A stretch of 57,700 bases of DNA from CAYWRO01 sp964460345 (lineage in GTDB: Bacteria > Planctomycetota > Phycisphaerae > Phycisphaerales > UBA1924), in NCBI GenBank assembly GCA_964460345.1, contig CAYWRO010000017.1, forward strand, positions 1-57,700, given 5' to 3'. Each line of letters begins with the position of its first letter. The first letter of the stretch is position 1. Shown here in pieces: positions 9,043 to 16,615 of this stretch. The notes beneath the pieces are model-generated. The model was not told the origin of the DNA. It did no database searches and was given only the letters and a program-made list of their open reading frames with translations. The position numbers and the translations under genes are program-made.

Positions 9043-9490
9043 GCGCAGAGTCCTCCGCCTCTTCCCTGAAAGGCTGACCGCGGCCGTCCATGCCGCCAGC
9101 ACCCGTCTTCGATGCATGCCCCTGGGCGAGCCCCAGAGGTCTCCGGACCCCCGCGCCCCCAGTGTATGGCAAAGCGGTCCGCCGCGTCACAGGCGAGCCT
9201 GTCGACAGCGCCGTTTTTGCCCAACCTTTACAAGCGTGGTCCGCCCACCGGCGCGCCGCCGCCACCTGCCCATCCCGGCCTCCGTTCGGAACCCGAACGA
9301 ATCCGAACAATCCGTCCGTCGACCCGGGGAAAACCCGCAACCGGGACTACCGCAACGCGTAAATGCGTGTACGCTGCTGTTCGCAGACCGCCACTTCGGC
9401 GGGAAGAGGTGTGAAGTCATTCATTATCGGTCCCGCGGCAAGGTCGCGGCGGCCCTCGTGGGCCCAGACAACGGAAGAGGAGTCCGAACA
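9043..9490. other. Divergent intergenic region
   Basis: About 450 bp between the divergent small membrane protein gene and the 1127-aa secreted protein gene. It must hold both promoters, but I could not pick convincing -35/-10 pairs. A short inverted repeat (CGC GTAAAT GCG) occurs near 9355-9366, and an AGAGGAG SD precedes 9491. No RNA gene or further ORF is supported. Confidence 0.5.
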
Positions 9491-12400
9491 ATGTCGAATT
9501 TGTCTCGTTTGCGCGCCGTTCTTGGCGCGGCTGGCGGCGTTTTTGCCGCCTCCACCTTCGCGGGCGCTCAGATCAGTCAGTCTGCCGGCACCGACGTCAT
9601 CGTTGGTGACCTTCCGGCCGTCGAGCACTGGACCGGTGGGGGGGCGGTCAACGGAATGCGGGCCTATTCGGTCGGCACCACCTCCTGCAACCAGGGGAGC
9701 GAACCGCTGAGCTGGCAGGCCGGCCCCAGCCCCAACCACCCTGTCATCAACCAGGCCATGTACCGCTACGCCGCGGACCCCTCCGGCCTGGTCGATGTCA
9801 ACGGCCAGCCGGTTAAGCGCATCGAACAGATCGGCCATTCCTGGCTCAAGCACGGCTTCACCGCCCTTCAGGGCAACGTCTGCCAGGGTGAGTTTGACTT
9901 CCCCTGCCAGCCCACGGGCGGCAGCCAGCTCGGCGTTGGGTGCTCCGACCCCTACAGCGCGAGCCTCAACGGCGGCCAGAGCGGCCTCGGCCCCAAGTTT
10001 GAGATCAACCCCGCGCTCGGCACCAACCTCGGCACCCACGTCACCCCGAGCGGCAACAGCACGCTCCGGGGTCGCCTGGTCGTTTCCGAGGCTGACCTGA
10101 CCGTCCCGGGCGCTCTCTACTTCGTCGAGGGTCACTACATCGCGGCCGACGACGCCGCGGCGGGCAACGACAACAACAACGCCTCCTACCGGCGGGTTGT
10201 CCTGGACCACACGAACTTTGATCTGGAGACGTTCGGCCCGACCGCCCGTCGCAAGGCCGCGGTGCTCGCCTGGGCCGATCAGGATCCCTCGGTGACCGTC
10301 CAGCACGTCGACGTTCCCGGCGACGGCCGGTTCACAATCGCCTACAAGGTCACGGATCTTGGCGGCGGCGTGTACGACTACGACTACGCCATCTTCAACA
10401 TGAACTCCGACCGTGCCGGCGCGGCCCTGCGGTTCCCCCTGGCGCCTGGTCTGACCCTTACGGGCGTTGAGTTCAAGGACATCGATTATCACAGCGGCGA
10501 GCCGTACGACAACACCGACTGGAGCATCACGAACACGGGCACGGAGCTGATCTTCGCCAGCCCGCAGACCTACGCCCAGAACGAGAACACCAACGCGCTG
10601 CGCTGGGGCACGACGTACAACTTCCGTTTCCGGGCGAACGCCGCGCCGGTCGCGGGCGTGATGAGCCTCGACCTTTTCAAGCCCGGCACGCCGACGAGCA
10701 TGTCGATCGTCGCGATGGTGCCCTCCGGCGGCGTCGCATTCAACGACGATTGCGCCGGGGCGCTGCCGTTGAGCTCGTACGGGTCATTCCCGTTTGACAC
10801 CACGAACGCCACGACGGACGGCCCGGGCGATCCCCTCTGCAACCAGTTCTCCTACGACAGCATCTATCAGGACCTCTGGTACACCTACACGGCCGGCTGC
10901 GACGGCGATTACACGGTCAGCACCTGCGGGTCGAGCTTCGACACGCGCCTTGCGGTGTACGCCGACGGTTGCCCGAACGGCGGCGGCACGATCATCGCCT
11001 GCGAAGACGATTCAGCCTGCTCGAGTGGCAACGGCCGCCAGACTTCGATCACCTTCACTGGAACCGCAGGGACTGAGTACTTCATCCGCGTCGGTGGCTA
11101 CAACGAGCACAGCGGCCAGGGCACGTTGACCATCAGCGGCCCACCGTGCCTGCCGGTCCCGGAAAATGACCTGTGCGGCAACGCCACACCGGTCGCCGAG
11201 CGGATGACCGTCAGCGGAACGACTGGGGGCGCGGGCGCGGATGTCGCCGGCTCCTGCGGCGGCGCAGCGGACGTCTTCTACGCGTTCACGCCCGCCGTCA
11301 CCAACGTCTTCGACATCAACGTGAACCCCACCACCATGGGTGGCGCGAACGTCAGCGTGCTGAGCGGCTGCGGCGGCTCCGAGATCGCCTGCTCGGCGAA
11401 CGGCAACCTGGTTGCGAATCTGACCGGCGGGCAAACGTACATCATCCGCGTCGCCACGGCGACGGGGGCCAGTGATGGGAGCTTCACGCTGCGGGTCCAG
11501 GGGGATGTGACCAACGACGATTGCGCTGATGCAATCCCGGTCTACGACGGACTTCCGGTCGGCGGCTCGACCACCGATGCGACTGGGTCGGACATCACCT
11601 CGTGCACCTTGAATGACACTTTCGACGTCTGGTACAGCTACACGCCCGCGACCAGCGGTTCCATCAACGTTCAGACTTGCGAGGGCAGCGGCTACGACAC
11701 CGCGCTCGCCGTCTTCGCTTCCTGCGGCGGCGCCCAGATTGCCTGCATGGATGACGGTTGCCCGGGGTGGCGCAGCACCCTTAACTTCAACGGCGTCGGC
11801 GGCGTCACGTACCTCATCCGAGTCTCCGGATACGGCGGGAACACCGGCGACTTCACCCTCCTCGTCACCGGTGGCGGCGCCGTTCCCGCGCCGGCTAACG
11901 ATGAGTGCGCCAACGCGATCGCGCTTTCCGACGGCCAGGCCGTCAACGGCTCCAATGTCGGCGCGACTGGCAGCGACATCTCCTCCTGCACCGACAACGA
12001 CACGCGCGACGTCTGGTACAGCTATTCCGTGGCCGCGAATGACACCATCACGGTGAGCACCTGCGGCAGCACGCTCGACACGTCGGTGACCGTCTACGAC
12101 GGCTGCAACGGTGTTGAGCTCGCCTGCGACGACGACAACGCCCTCGCTTGCGGCGGCGGCGTGTCTTCGCACCTCACCTTCCCCGGCCGGGCTGGCCAGA
12201 CCTACCTCATCCGCGTCGCCGGGTACAACGCCCGCACCGGCGCCTTCACCATCACGGCTTCCGGCGGCGCTGCGCCCCCGGCCCCGATCAATGACGACTG
12301 CCTCAACATCTACGCCGTGCCCGCCAACGGCACGCTCAATCCCATCGACACCACCGGCGCCACGCTCGACGGCCCGGCCGACGACGGCTGCGGCTCCGTC

Positions 12401-12874
12401 GGCGCGGACGTCTGGTTCGGCCTCGGCTCGCACGTGGTCGACGGCACGGCGACCTTCTCCACCGCCGGCTCCAGCTACGACACCGTCATCACGGTCTACG
12501 ACGACAGCGCCGGCACCTGCGAGAACCTCCCGGCCCGCGTCATTGCCTGCAATGACAACGCCAACGGCACGCAGCAGTCGGAACTGACGCTTCAGCTTCA
12601 GGGCGGCCACTCGTACGTCATCCGTGTCGCCGGCCGCAACGGCGCGACGGGCGAGCTCATCTTCTCCAGCGCCTTCACCCCCGCCCCGGCCTGCCTCTGT
12701 GAGACGGACGGCGACGATGCTCAGGTCGATGTCTTCGACCTGCTCGCCTACCTGGATCTCTGGTTCGCTGCGGATGCGGATGCGGATATCGACGGCACAG
12801 AAGGCGTGGACGTCTTCGACCTGTTGTCCTTCCTGGACTGCTGGTTCCCCGCCTCGGCCGGCAACGACTGCTGA
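9491..12874 (+). CDS. Large secreted protein with five pre-peptidase-like repeats and C-terminal dockerin-like tag
   Basis: An 1127-aa exported protein. The signal peptide is MSNLSRLRAVLGAAGGVF and onward, cut near FAGA-QIS. An N-terminal domain of about 390 residues follows. Five repeats begin near residues 417, 558, 675, 804 and 934, each starting NDDCA/NDLC/NDECA and containing (L/V)WY(T/S)Y, STCGSSFDT, a YDGC/YADGC turn and YLIRV(S/A)GY. They resemble bacterial pre-peptidase C-terminal (PPC) domains. The last ~60 residues are the dockerin-like tag (CLCETDG, VDVFDLLAYLDLWF, GVDVFDLLSFLDCWF). The ATG at 9491 has AGAGGAG 8 nt before it. It is probably a cell-surface or matrix protein; no catalytic motif is visible. 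Confidence 0.83.
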   Translation: MSNLSRLRAVLGAAGGVFAASTFAGAQISQSAGTDVIVGDLPAVEHWTGGGAVNGMRAYSVGTTSCNQGSEPLSWQAGPSPNHPVINQAMYRYAADPSGLVDVNGQPVKRIEQIGHSWLKHGFTALQGNVCQGEFDFPCQPTGGSQLGVGCSDPYSASLNGGQSGLGPKFEINPALGTNLGTHVTPSGNSTLRGRLVVSEADLTVPGALYFVEGHYIAADDAAAGNDNNNASYRRVVLDHTNFDLETFGPTARRKAAVLAWADQDPSVTVQHVDVPGDGRFTIAYKVTDLGGGVYDYDYAIFNMNSDRAGAALRFPLAPGLTLTGVEFKDIDYHSGEPYDNTDWSITNTGTELIFASPQTYAQNENTNALRWGTTYNFRFRANAAPVAGVMSLDLFKPGTPTSMSIVAMVPSGGVAFNDDCAGALPLSSYGSFPFDTTNATTDGPGDPLCNQFSYDSIYQDLWYTYTAGCDGDYTVSTCGSSFDTRLAVYADGCPNGGGTIIACEDDSACSSGNGRQTSITFTGTAGTEYFIRVGGYNEHSGQGTLTISGPPCLPVPENDLCGNATPVAERMTVSGTTGGAGADVAGSCGGAADVFYAFTPAVTNVFDINVNPTTMGGANVSVLSGCGGSEIACSANGNLVANLTGGQTYIIRVATATGASDGSFTLRVQGDVTNDDCADAIPVYDGLPVGGSTTDATGSDITSCTLNDTFDVWYSYTPATSGSINVQTCEGSGYDTALAVFASCGGAQIACMDDGCPGWRSTLNFNGVGGVTYLIRVSGYGGNTGDFTLLVTGGGAVPAPANDECANAIALSDGQAVNGSNVGATGSDISSCTDNDTRDVWYSYSVAANDTITVSTCGSTLDTSVTVYDGCNGVELACDDDNALACGGGVSSHLTFPGRAGQTYLIRVAGYNARTGAFTITASGGAAPPAPINDDCLNIYAVPANGTLNPIDTTGATLDGPADDGCGSVGADVWFGLGSHVVDGTATFSTAGSSYDTVITVYDDSAGTCENLPARVIACNDNANGTQQSELTLQLQGGHSYVIRVAGRNGATGELIFSSAFTPAPACLCETDGDDAQVDVFDLLAYLDLWFAADADADIDGTEGVDVFDLLSFLDCWFPASAGNDC

Positions 12875-12915
12875 TGCGTTTGCTCGGCCCTGAGCCGACA
12901 GGTTGACTCCACACA

Positions 12916-12948
12916 GGCCCGCGCCGCATGGCGCGGGCCTTTTCTTTT
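12916..12948 (+). terminator. Rho-independent terminator after the 1127-aa gene
   Basis: GGCCCGCGCC pairs with GGCGCGGGCC around a GCAT loop, followed by TTTTCTTTT. A textbook intrinsic terminator 41 bp after the stop codon. Confidence 0.92.
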
Positions 12949-13043
12949 CATGGAGCGCCGGCCTCCAGCCGGCTCTTACACACAGCGCCCGTTCGTCCAC
13001 CCAACCCTCATCCGCCCCCCTCGCCACCCCGCCCAAGAGCCAC

Positions 13044-13049
13044 TATCCT
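13044..13049 (+). promoter_or_regulatory. TAnnnT -10-like element of the ROK kinase gene
   Basis: TATCCT, 6-nt spacer (ccccgc), ATG at 13056; no SD. Leaderless geometry. Confidence 0.55.
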
Positions 13050-13055
13050 CCCCGC

Positions 13056-14015
13056 ATGCCTACCTCCGCTCCAGTCATCGGCATCGATCTTGGCGGCACG
13101 AACATGCAGATCGGCGTCGTCGGTGACAACAACGCCGTGCTTGGCGCGGCCCGCCGCAAGACCAACGCCATCGAAGGCATGGAAGCCGTCGTCGATCGTC
13201 TCGTTCAGGGCGTGCAGGACGCCTGCGCGGAGGCGGGCATCGCCGTGAGCGACCTGGCTGGCCTGGGCATCGGCGCGCCGGGCGCAATCGAATCCGACGA
13301 AGGCATCGTGCTGGAGGCGGTCAACCTTCGCTGGAACGATGTTCCCCTTGCGCAGATCCTTCGCGATCGACTCAAGATTCCGGTGCTGGTAGACAACGAC
13401 GTCAACGTCGCCGTTTACGGCGAGTGGGTCGCCGGGGCAGGCACCGGTGTGAACGATCTGCTCGGCATCTGGGTCGGCACGGGCGTCGGCGGGGGGCTCA
13501 TCCTCGGCGGCCGCCTCTACCACGGTGCGATGCACACCGCCGGTGAGATCGGCCAGACCATCCTCTTCCCCGGCAACCCCTTTGGGGAGCGCACGCTCGA
13601 GCAGAGCTGTTCCCGCACCGTGGTTGCTCACCGCCTGAGCTTCCTCGTTCTGGCCAATGAGCCCTCCAGCCTCGCCGAGGTCATCACCGGCAGCGGCAAG
13701 CGCATCAAGTCTAAAGTCATCGGCAAGGCTTATGCCGAAGGTGATCCGCTCACGGTTCGCGTCATCAACGACACGGCCGACCTTCTCGGCGTCGCCGCGG
13801 CGAACGCCGTCACGCTCCTGTCCCTGCCGCGGATCGTGATGGGTGGCGGGCTCACCGAGGCGATCGGGCAGCCCTTTGTGGACCGCGTGGCCGAGTCCAT
13901 GCGGCAGCACGTCTTCCCCGACCGGGCCCGCGAGGCCCAGGTCGTCGCCAGCACGCTTGAGGACGATGCCGGCGTCATCGGCGCGGCACAGCTCGCCCGC
14001 GAGCGCTTCGCCTGA
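13056..14015 (+). CDS. ROK-family sugar kinase (glucokinase-like), lacking the usual zinc motif
   Basis: A 319-aa protein of usual ROK length. The N-terminal phosphate-binding motif is GIDLGGTN (about residues 9-16). The catalytic loop VLVDNDVNVAVYGEW (about 109-123) supplies the base Asp, and IVMGGGLTEA fits the C-terminal ATP-site motif. It should phosphorylate glucose or a related hexose in the cytoplasm. ROK members normally carry a CxCGxxGCxE zinc motif after HGxxxxAGEIGH. Here HGAMHTAGEIGQTILFPG runs into NPFGERTLEQSCSR with no such cysteines. Substrate specificity cannot be decided from sequence. The ATG at 13056 fits both the domain start and the leaderless promoter. A GT2 gene follows 62 bp later. 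Confidence 0.88.
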   Translation: MPTSAPVIGIDLGGTNMQIGVVGDNNAVLGAARRKTNAIEGMEAVVDRLVQGVQDACAEAGIAVSDLAGLGIGAPGAIESDEGIVLEAVNLRWNDVPLAQILRDRLKIPVLVDNDVNVAVYGEWVAGAGTGVNDLLGIWVGTGVGGGLILGGRLYHGAMHTAGEIGQTILFPGNPFGERTLEQSCSRTVVAHRLSFLVLANEPSSLAEVITGSGKRIKSKVIGKAYAEGDPLTVRVINDTADLLGVAAANAVTLLSLPRIVMGGGLTEAIGQPFVDRVAESMRQHVFPDRAREAQVVASTLEDDAGVIGAAQLARERFA

Positions 14016-14064
14016 GCCCGCCTGCTCGTGCCACCAAGCCGTCATCCGCAGACCGCCCCTCACC

Positions 14065-14070
14065 TACACT
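14065..14070 (+). promoter_or_regulatory. TAnnnT -10-like element of the double GT2 gene
   Basis: TACACT, 7-nt spacer (cgccgtc), GTG start at 14078; no SD. It supports the GTG start. Confidence 0.5.
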
Positions 14071-14077
14071 CGCCGTC

Positions 14078-16402
14078 GTGACCGTCGCAGCCTCAAACCC
14101 GGCCCTTGCCCCCGCGCGCCCGCTGCACGTCGCGCCCGCCCTGGCGCGTGTCGCCGCGGTCATCCCCTGCTTCGCCCGCCAGGATGATCTCGACAACGCC
14201 CTTGCCGATCTTGCCGCGATTGACACGGCCGGCGTTGACCTCCAGGTCGTCGTCGTCGACAACGCCTCGAATCCGCCCCTTGTCGTTCCCGATCGCGCCG
14301 GAGCCGTTGCGGTTCACCTCCTCCGCTGTGAGGAGAACCGCGGCGGCAGCGGCGGCTACAACGCCGGCATCCAGGCCGCGATGAAGCTCGAGTTTGCCTC
14401 GCTGTCCGATAACAACGGCACTGCCGGCACAGCCGCCCCCCGGCGGGCCGAATACGTCTGGCTCGTCGATTCCGATGCCCGCGTCGCCCGCGACACCCTT
14501 GCCAACCTGCTCGCCCCCATGCGCGCCGATCCGACCATTGTCGTCGCCGGCGCGGCCATCGCCGACCTGGCGACCGGCCAGGTCTTTGAAGTCGGCGGCC
14601 GTATTTGCCCCCGCCGCGGCCTCTTCAAGCCCGCCGCCCGCGGCAGCGTGGGTGTGACGCAACCTGTCGACGCCGACTACGCCGCCGCCTGCTGTGCCCT
14701 GGTGCGGGCGTCTGCGATTCAGCGGGCCGGGCTCTTGCCGGATGTCTTTCTCAACGGCGACGATACAGAATGGTGCATCCGGCTCAAGCGGATCACTGGC
14801 GGACGCGTCGTGGGTGTTCCAAACGCCGTCGCGGCCCACCCGATGTTCGATAAGTTTCAGACCTGGGCCCGCTACTACCACGCCCGCAACTGCTTCGGCG
14901 CGATCGATGCCTTGCGTCTGCCGCGAAGGGTTCTGTTTCGGCGGGCCCTGCACGAGGTCGGCCGCGCCTGCTCGATGGCCGCGATGTCCCGGCCGGATCT
15001 GGCGGGTCTGCACCTCGCCGGCCTCAGTGACGCCATTGATCGTGACGCGGCCGGGACGGCTCCCCCGGGGCGCCTCGACTTCCAGCGATTCACGCCCTGG
15101 TCCAGGCTTGGTGAAGCCCTTCAGGGCTCCGGCGTTCGTGCGGTTGTCCTCTACGACAACGTTGAACTCCCTGAGCCCGCGCTGGCCGAGATCCGCACCC
15201 AACTCGCCTCGCTCGACGTTGAAATCCAGCCGCGGGCGCCGTCGGGCCTGGCCGGTTTCCTGAAGCGCGCCTTCTTCGGGCCGCGAGATCACGCCGCCAT
15301 CGTCCCCGCCCGGGGCCGCCCGGGCACCTGGTTCGCCGCCCGCACCTGCATCGCCGCCACGCCAGAGGGTTTCATCCTCCAGAGTTGCTCAATTGCCAGC
15401 GCGCCGCGCACGGCGGCCGCCATCCTCTTTACAGGCCTCCGCGGCGTACACCTCTCCCTCCGCCTGGCCCTCCAACGTGGCCGCACGCGGCACGTCATTC
15501 CCACCCTCGAGCACGACGACGCCGCGCCGCCCCTCACCCTCACGACCATCGTCCTCAGCCACAATCGCTGGCCAACGCTCAAGACAACGCTGGAGCGGCT
15601 GCTGAAAACCCCCGGCATCGATCCGGCCACGCTCATCGTCGTCGACAATGCCTCGACGGACGGCACCCCGGACCACCTCCGCCACGCGTGGCCGGAGGTG
15701 CGACTCATCCGGCTTGAGGAGAACCTCGGCGTTGAGGCCTTTAACCGCGCGGTCCGATTGGCATCCACGGATCTCGTTCTCATTCTTGATGACGACGCCT
15801 GGCCGGAGCCCGGCACCCTCCGCTCGGCAACCACGCTCTTGGCCCGCCGGCCTGATCTGGCCGCCGTCGCCCTCAATCCCGTCCACCCGCGCACCCAGAA
15901 GCCGGAGTGGCCCTTCGGCCGCTGCGTCCGTGGCTGCGGCGACGATCGCTGGCCTGTCATGGGATGCGGAAACCTCGTCCGGCGCGATGTCTGGCTGCGA
16001 GTGGGGGGGTACGACCCAAACTTCTTTCTGTACCGGAACGATGCGGATCTCGCGCAGAAGATCCTGGCGCTCGGCCTCGGCGTCCGCTTCGACCCCGCGC
16101 TGGTTGTCTGGCACGACAGCGAGGCCACCAGCCGCAAGTCCCCGCGGTGGCACCATCTGGCGACGCGCAATTGGGTCTGGCTCTGCCGGAGGCACGGCGG
16201 CCCATTCAGCGCGCCCTCGGCGGCAGCGGCCGGGTGGTTGTGGGCCCACCGTCTTGCCGGGGCCGACCCCAAACGCCACCTCTGTACGCTCCGGGGCCTG
16301 CTCAGCGGCCTCCTGACGCGGGTTCCGGCGGCGGACTCCGCTTGTTCAGGGGGGGCGGAGGCGATCCAGAGGCTACTGGCCCTTCGCTTCAGCCGGCGTT
16401 AA
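14078..16402 (+). CDS. Fused tandem family 2 glycosyltransferase
   Basis: A 774-aa protein with two GT2 (GT-A fold) domains. Domain 1 (about residues 25-290) has VAAVIPCFARQDDL, VVVDNAS, ENRGGSGGYNAG, the DxD-type VWLVDSDA and a GDDTEWCIRL acceptor-loop motif reminiscent of galactofuranosyltransferase-like or rhamnosyltransferase-like enzymes. Domain 2 (about 486-730) has TIVLSHNRW, IVVDNASTDGTPDHL, ENLGVEAFNRA, LILDDDAWPEP and GGYDPNFFLYRNDADL. Both keep the acidic metal-binding triad, so both may be active, adding two sugars in succession to a cell-surface polysaccharide. No transmembrane helix is obvious. The sugar donor is unknown. Confidence 0.88.
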   Translation: MTVAASNPALAPARPLHVAPALARVAAVIPCFARQDDLDNALADLAAIDTAGVDLQVVVVDNASNPPLVVPDRAGAVAVHLLRCEENRGGSGGYNAGIQAAMKLEFASLSDNNGTAGTAAPRRAEYVWLVDSDARVARDTLANLLAPMRADPTIVVAGAAIADLATGQVFEVGGRICPRRGLFKPAARGSVGVTQPVDADYAAACCALVRASAIQRAGLLPDVFLNGDDTEWCIRLKRITGGRVVGVPNAVAAHPMFDKFQTWARYYHARNCFGAIDALRLPRRVLFRRALHEVGRACSMAAMSRPDLAGLHLAGLSDAIDRDAAGTAPPGRLDFQRFTPWSRLGEALQGSGVRAVVLYDNVELPEPALAEIRTQLASLDVEIQPRAPSGLAGFLKRAFFGPRDHAAIVPARGRPGTWFAARTCIAATPEGFILQSCSIASAPRTAAAILFTGLRGVHLSLRLALQRGRTRHVIPTLEHDDAAPPLTLTTIVLSHNRWPTLKTTLERLLKTPGIDPATLIVVDNASTDGTPDHLRHAWPEVRLIRLEENLGVEAFNRAVRLASTDLVLILDDDAWPEPGTLRSATTLLARRPDLAAVALNPVHPRTQKPEWPFGRCVRGCGDDRWPVMGCGNLVRRDVWLRVGGYDPNFFLYRNDADLAQKILALGLGVRFDPALVVWHDSEATSRKSPRWHHLATRNWVWLCRRHGGPFSAPSAAAAGWLWAHRLAGADPKRHLCTLRGLLSGLLTRVPAADSACSGGAEAIQRLLALRFSRR

Positions 16403-16404
16403 TT

Positions 16405-16446
16405 TGGGCACTTTGCTATGGGCATTTTGCCCCCTTGCAGTGCCCA
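16405..16446. repeat. Nested inverted repeat after the GT2 gene
   Basis: Outer arms TGGGCACT (16405-16412) and AGTGCCCA (16439-16446) enclose an inner hairpin GGGCA-TTT-TGCCC (16420-16432). It starts 3 bp after the GT2 stop. It lacks a terminal T-run, so it may be a weak terminator, an mRNA 3' stabiliser or an operator. Confidence 0.55.
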
Positions 16447-16615
16447 TCTCCGATCATCCCCCCGGCCGAGCACGTTATAGGACGATTAGATTCAGCGATC
16501 GGACCGGCTGCCCCAGTTACGCCAGGCGGCTCAGTCCGGTCAGGTTGCCCCCGTTCATGCTGATGTACTGCAGGGGCCGATCCGCTGATTTGTCCACGTG
16601 TTAAGGATGCGACCC

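Noticed and set aside
8690..9490. Upstream extension of the 1127-aa secreted protein
   Set aside because: The signal peptide and SD are at 9491; the extension is antisense to the small membrane protein gene.
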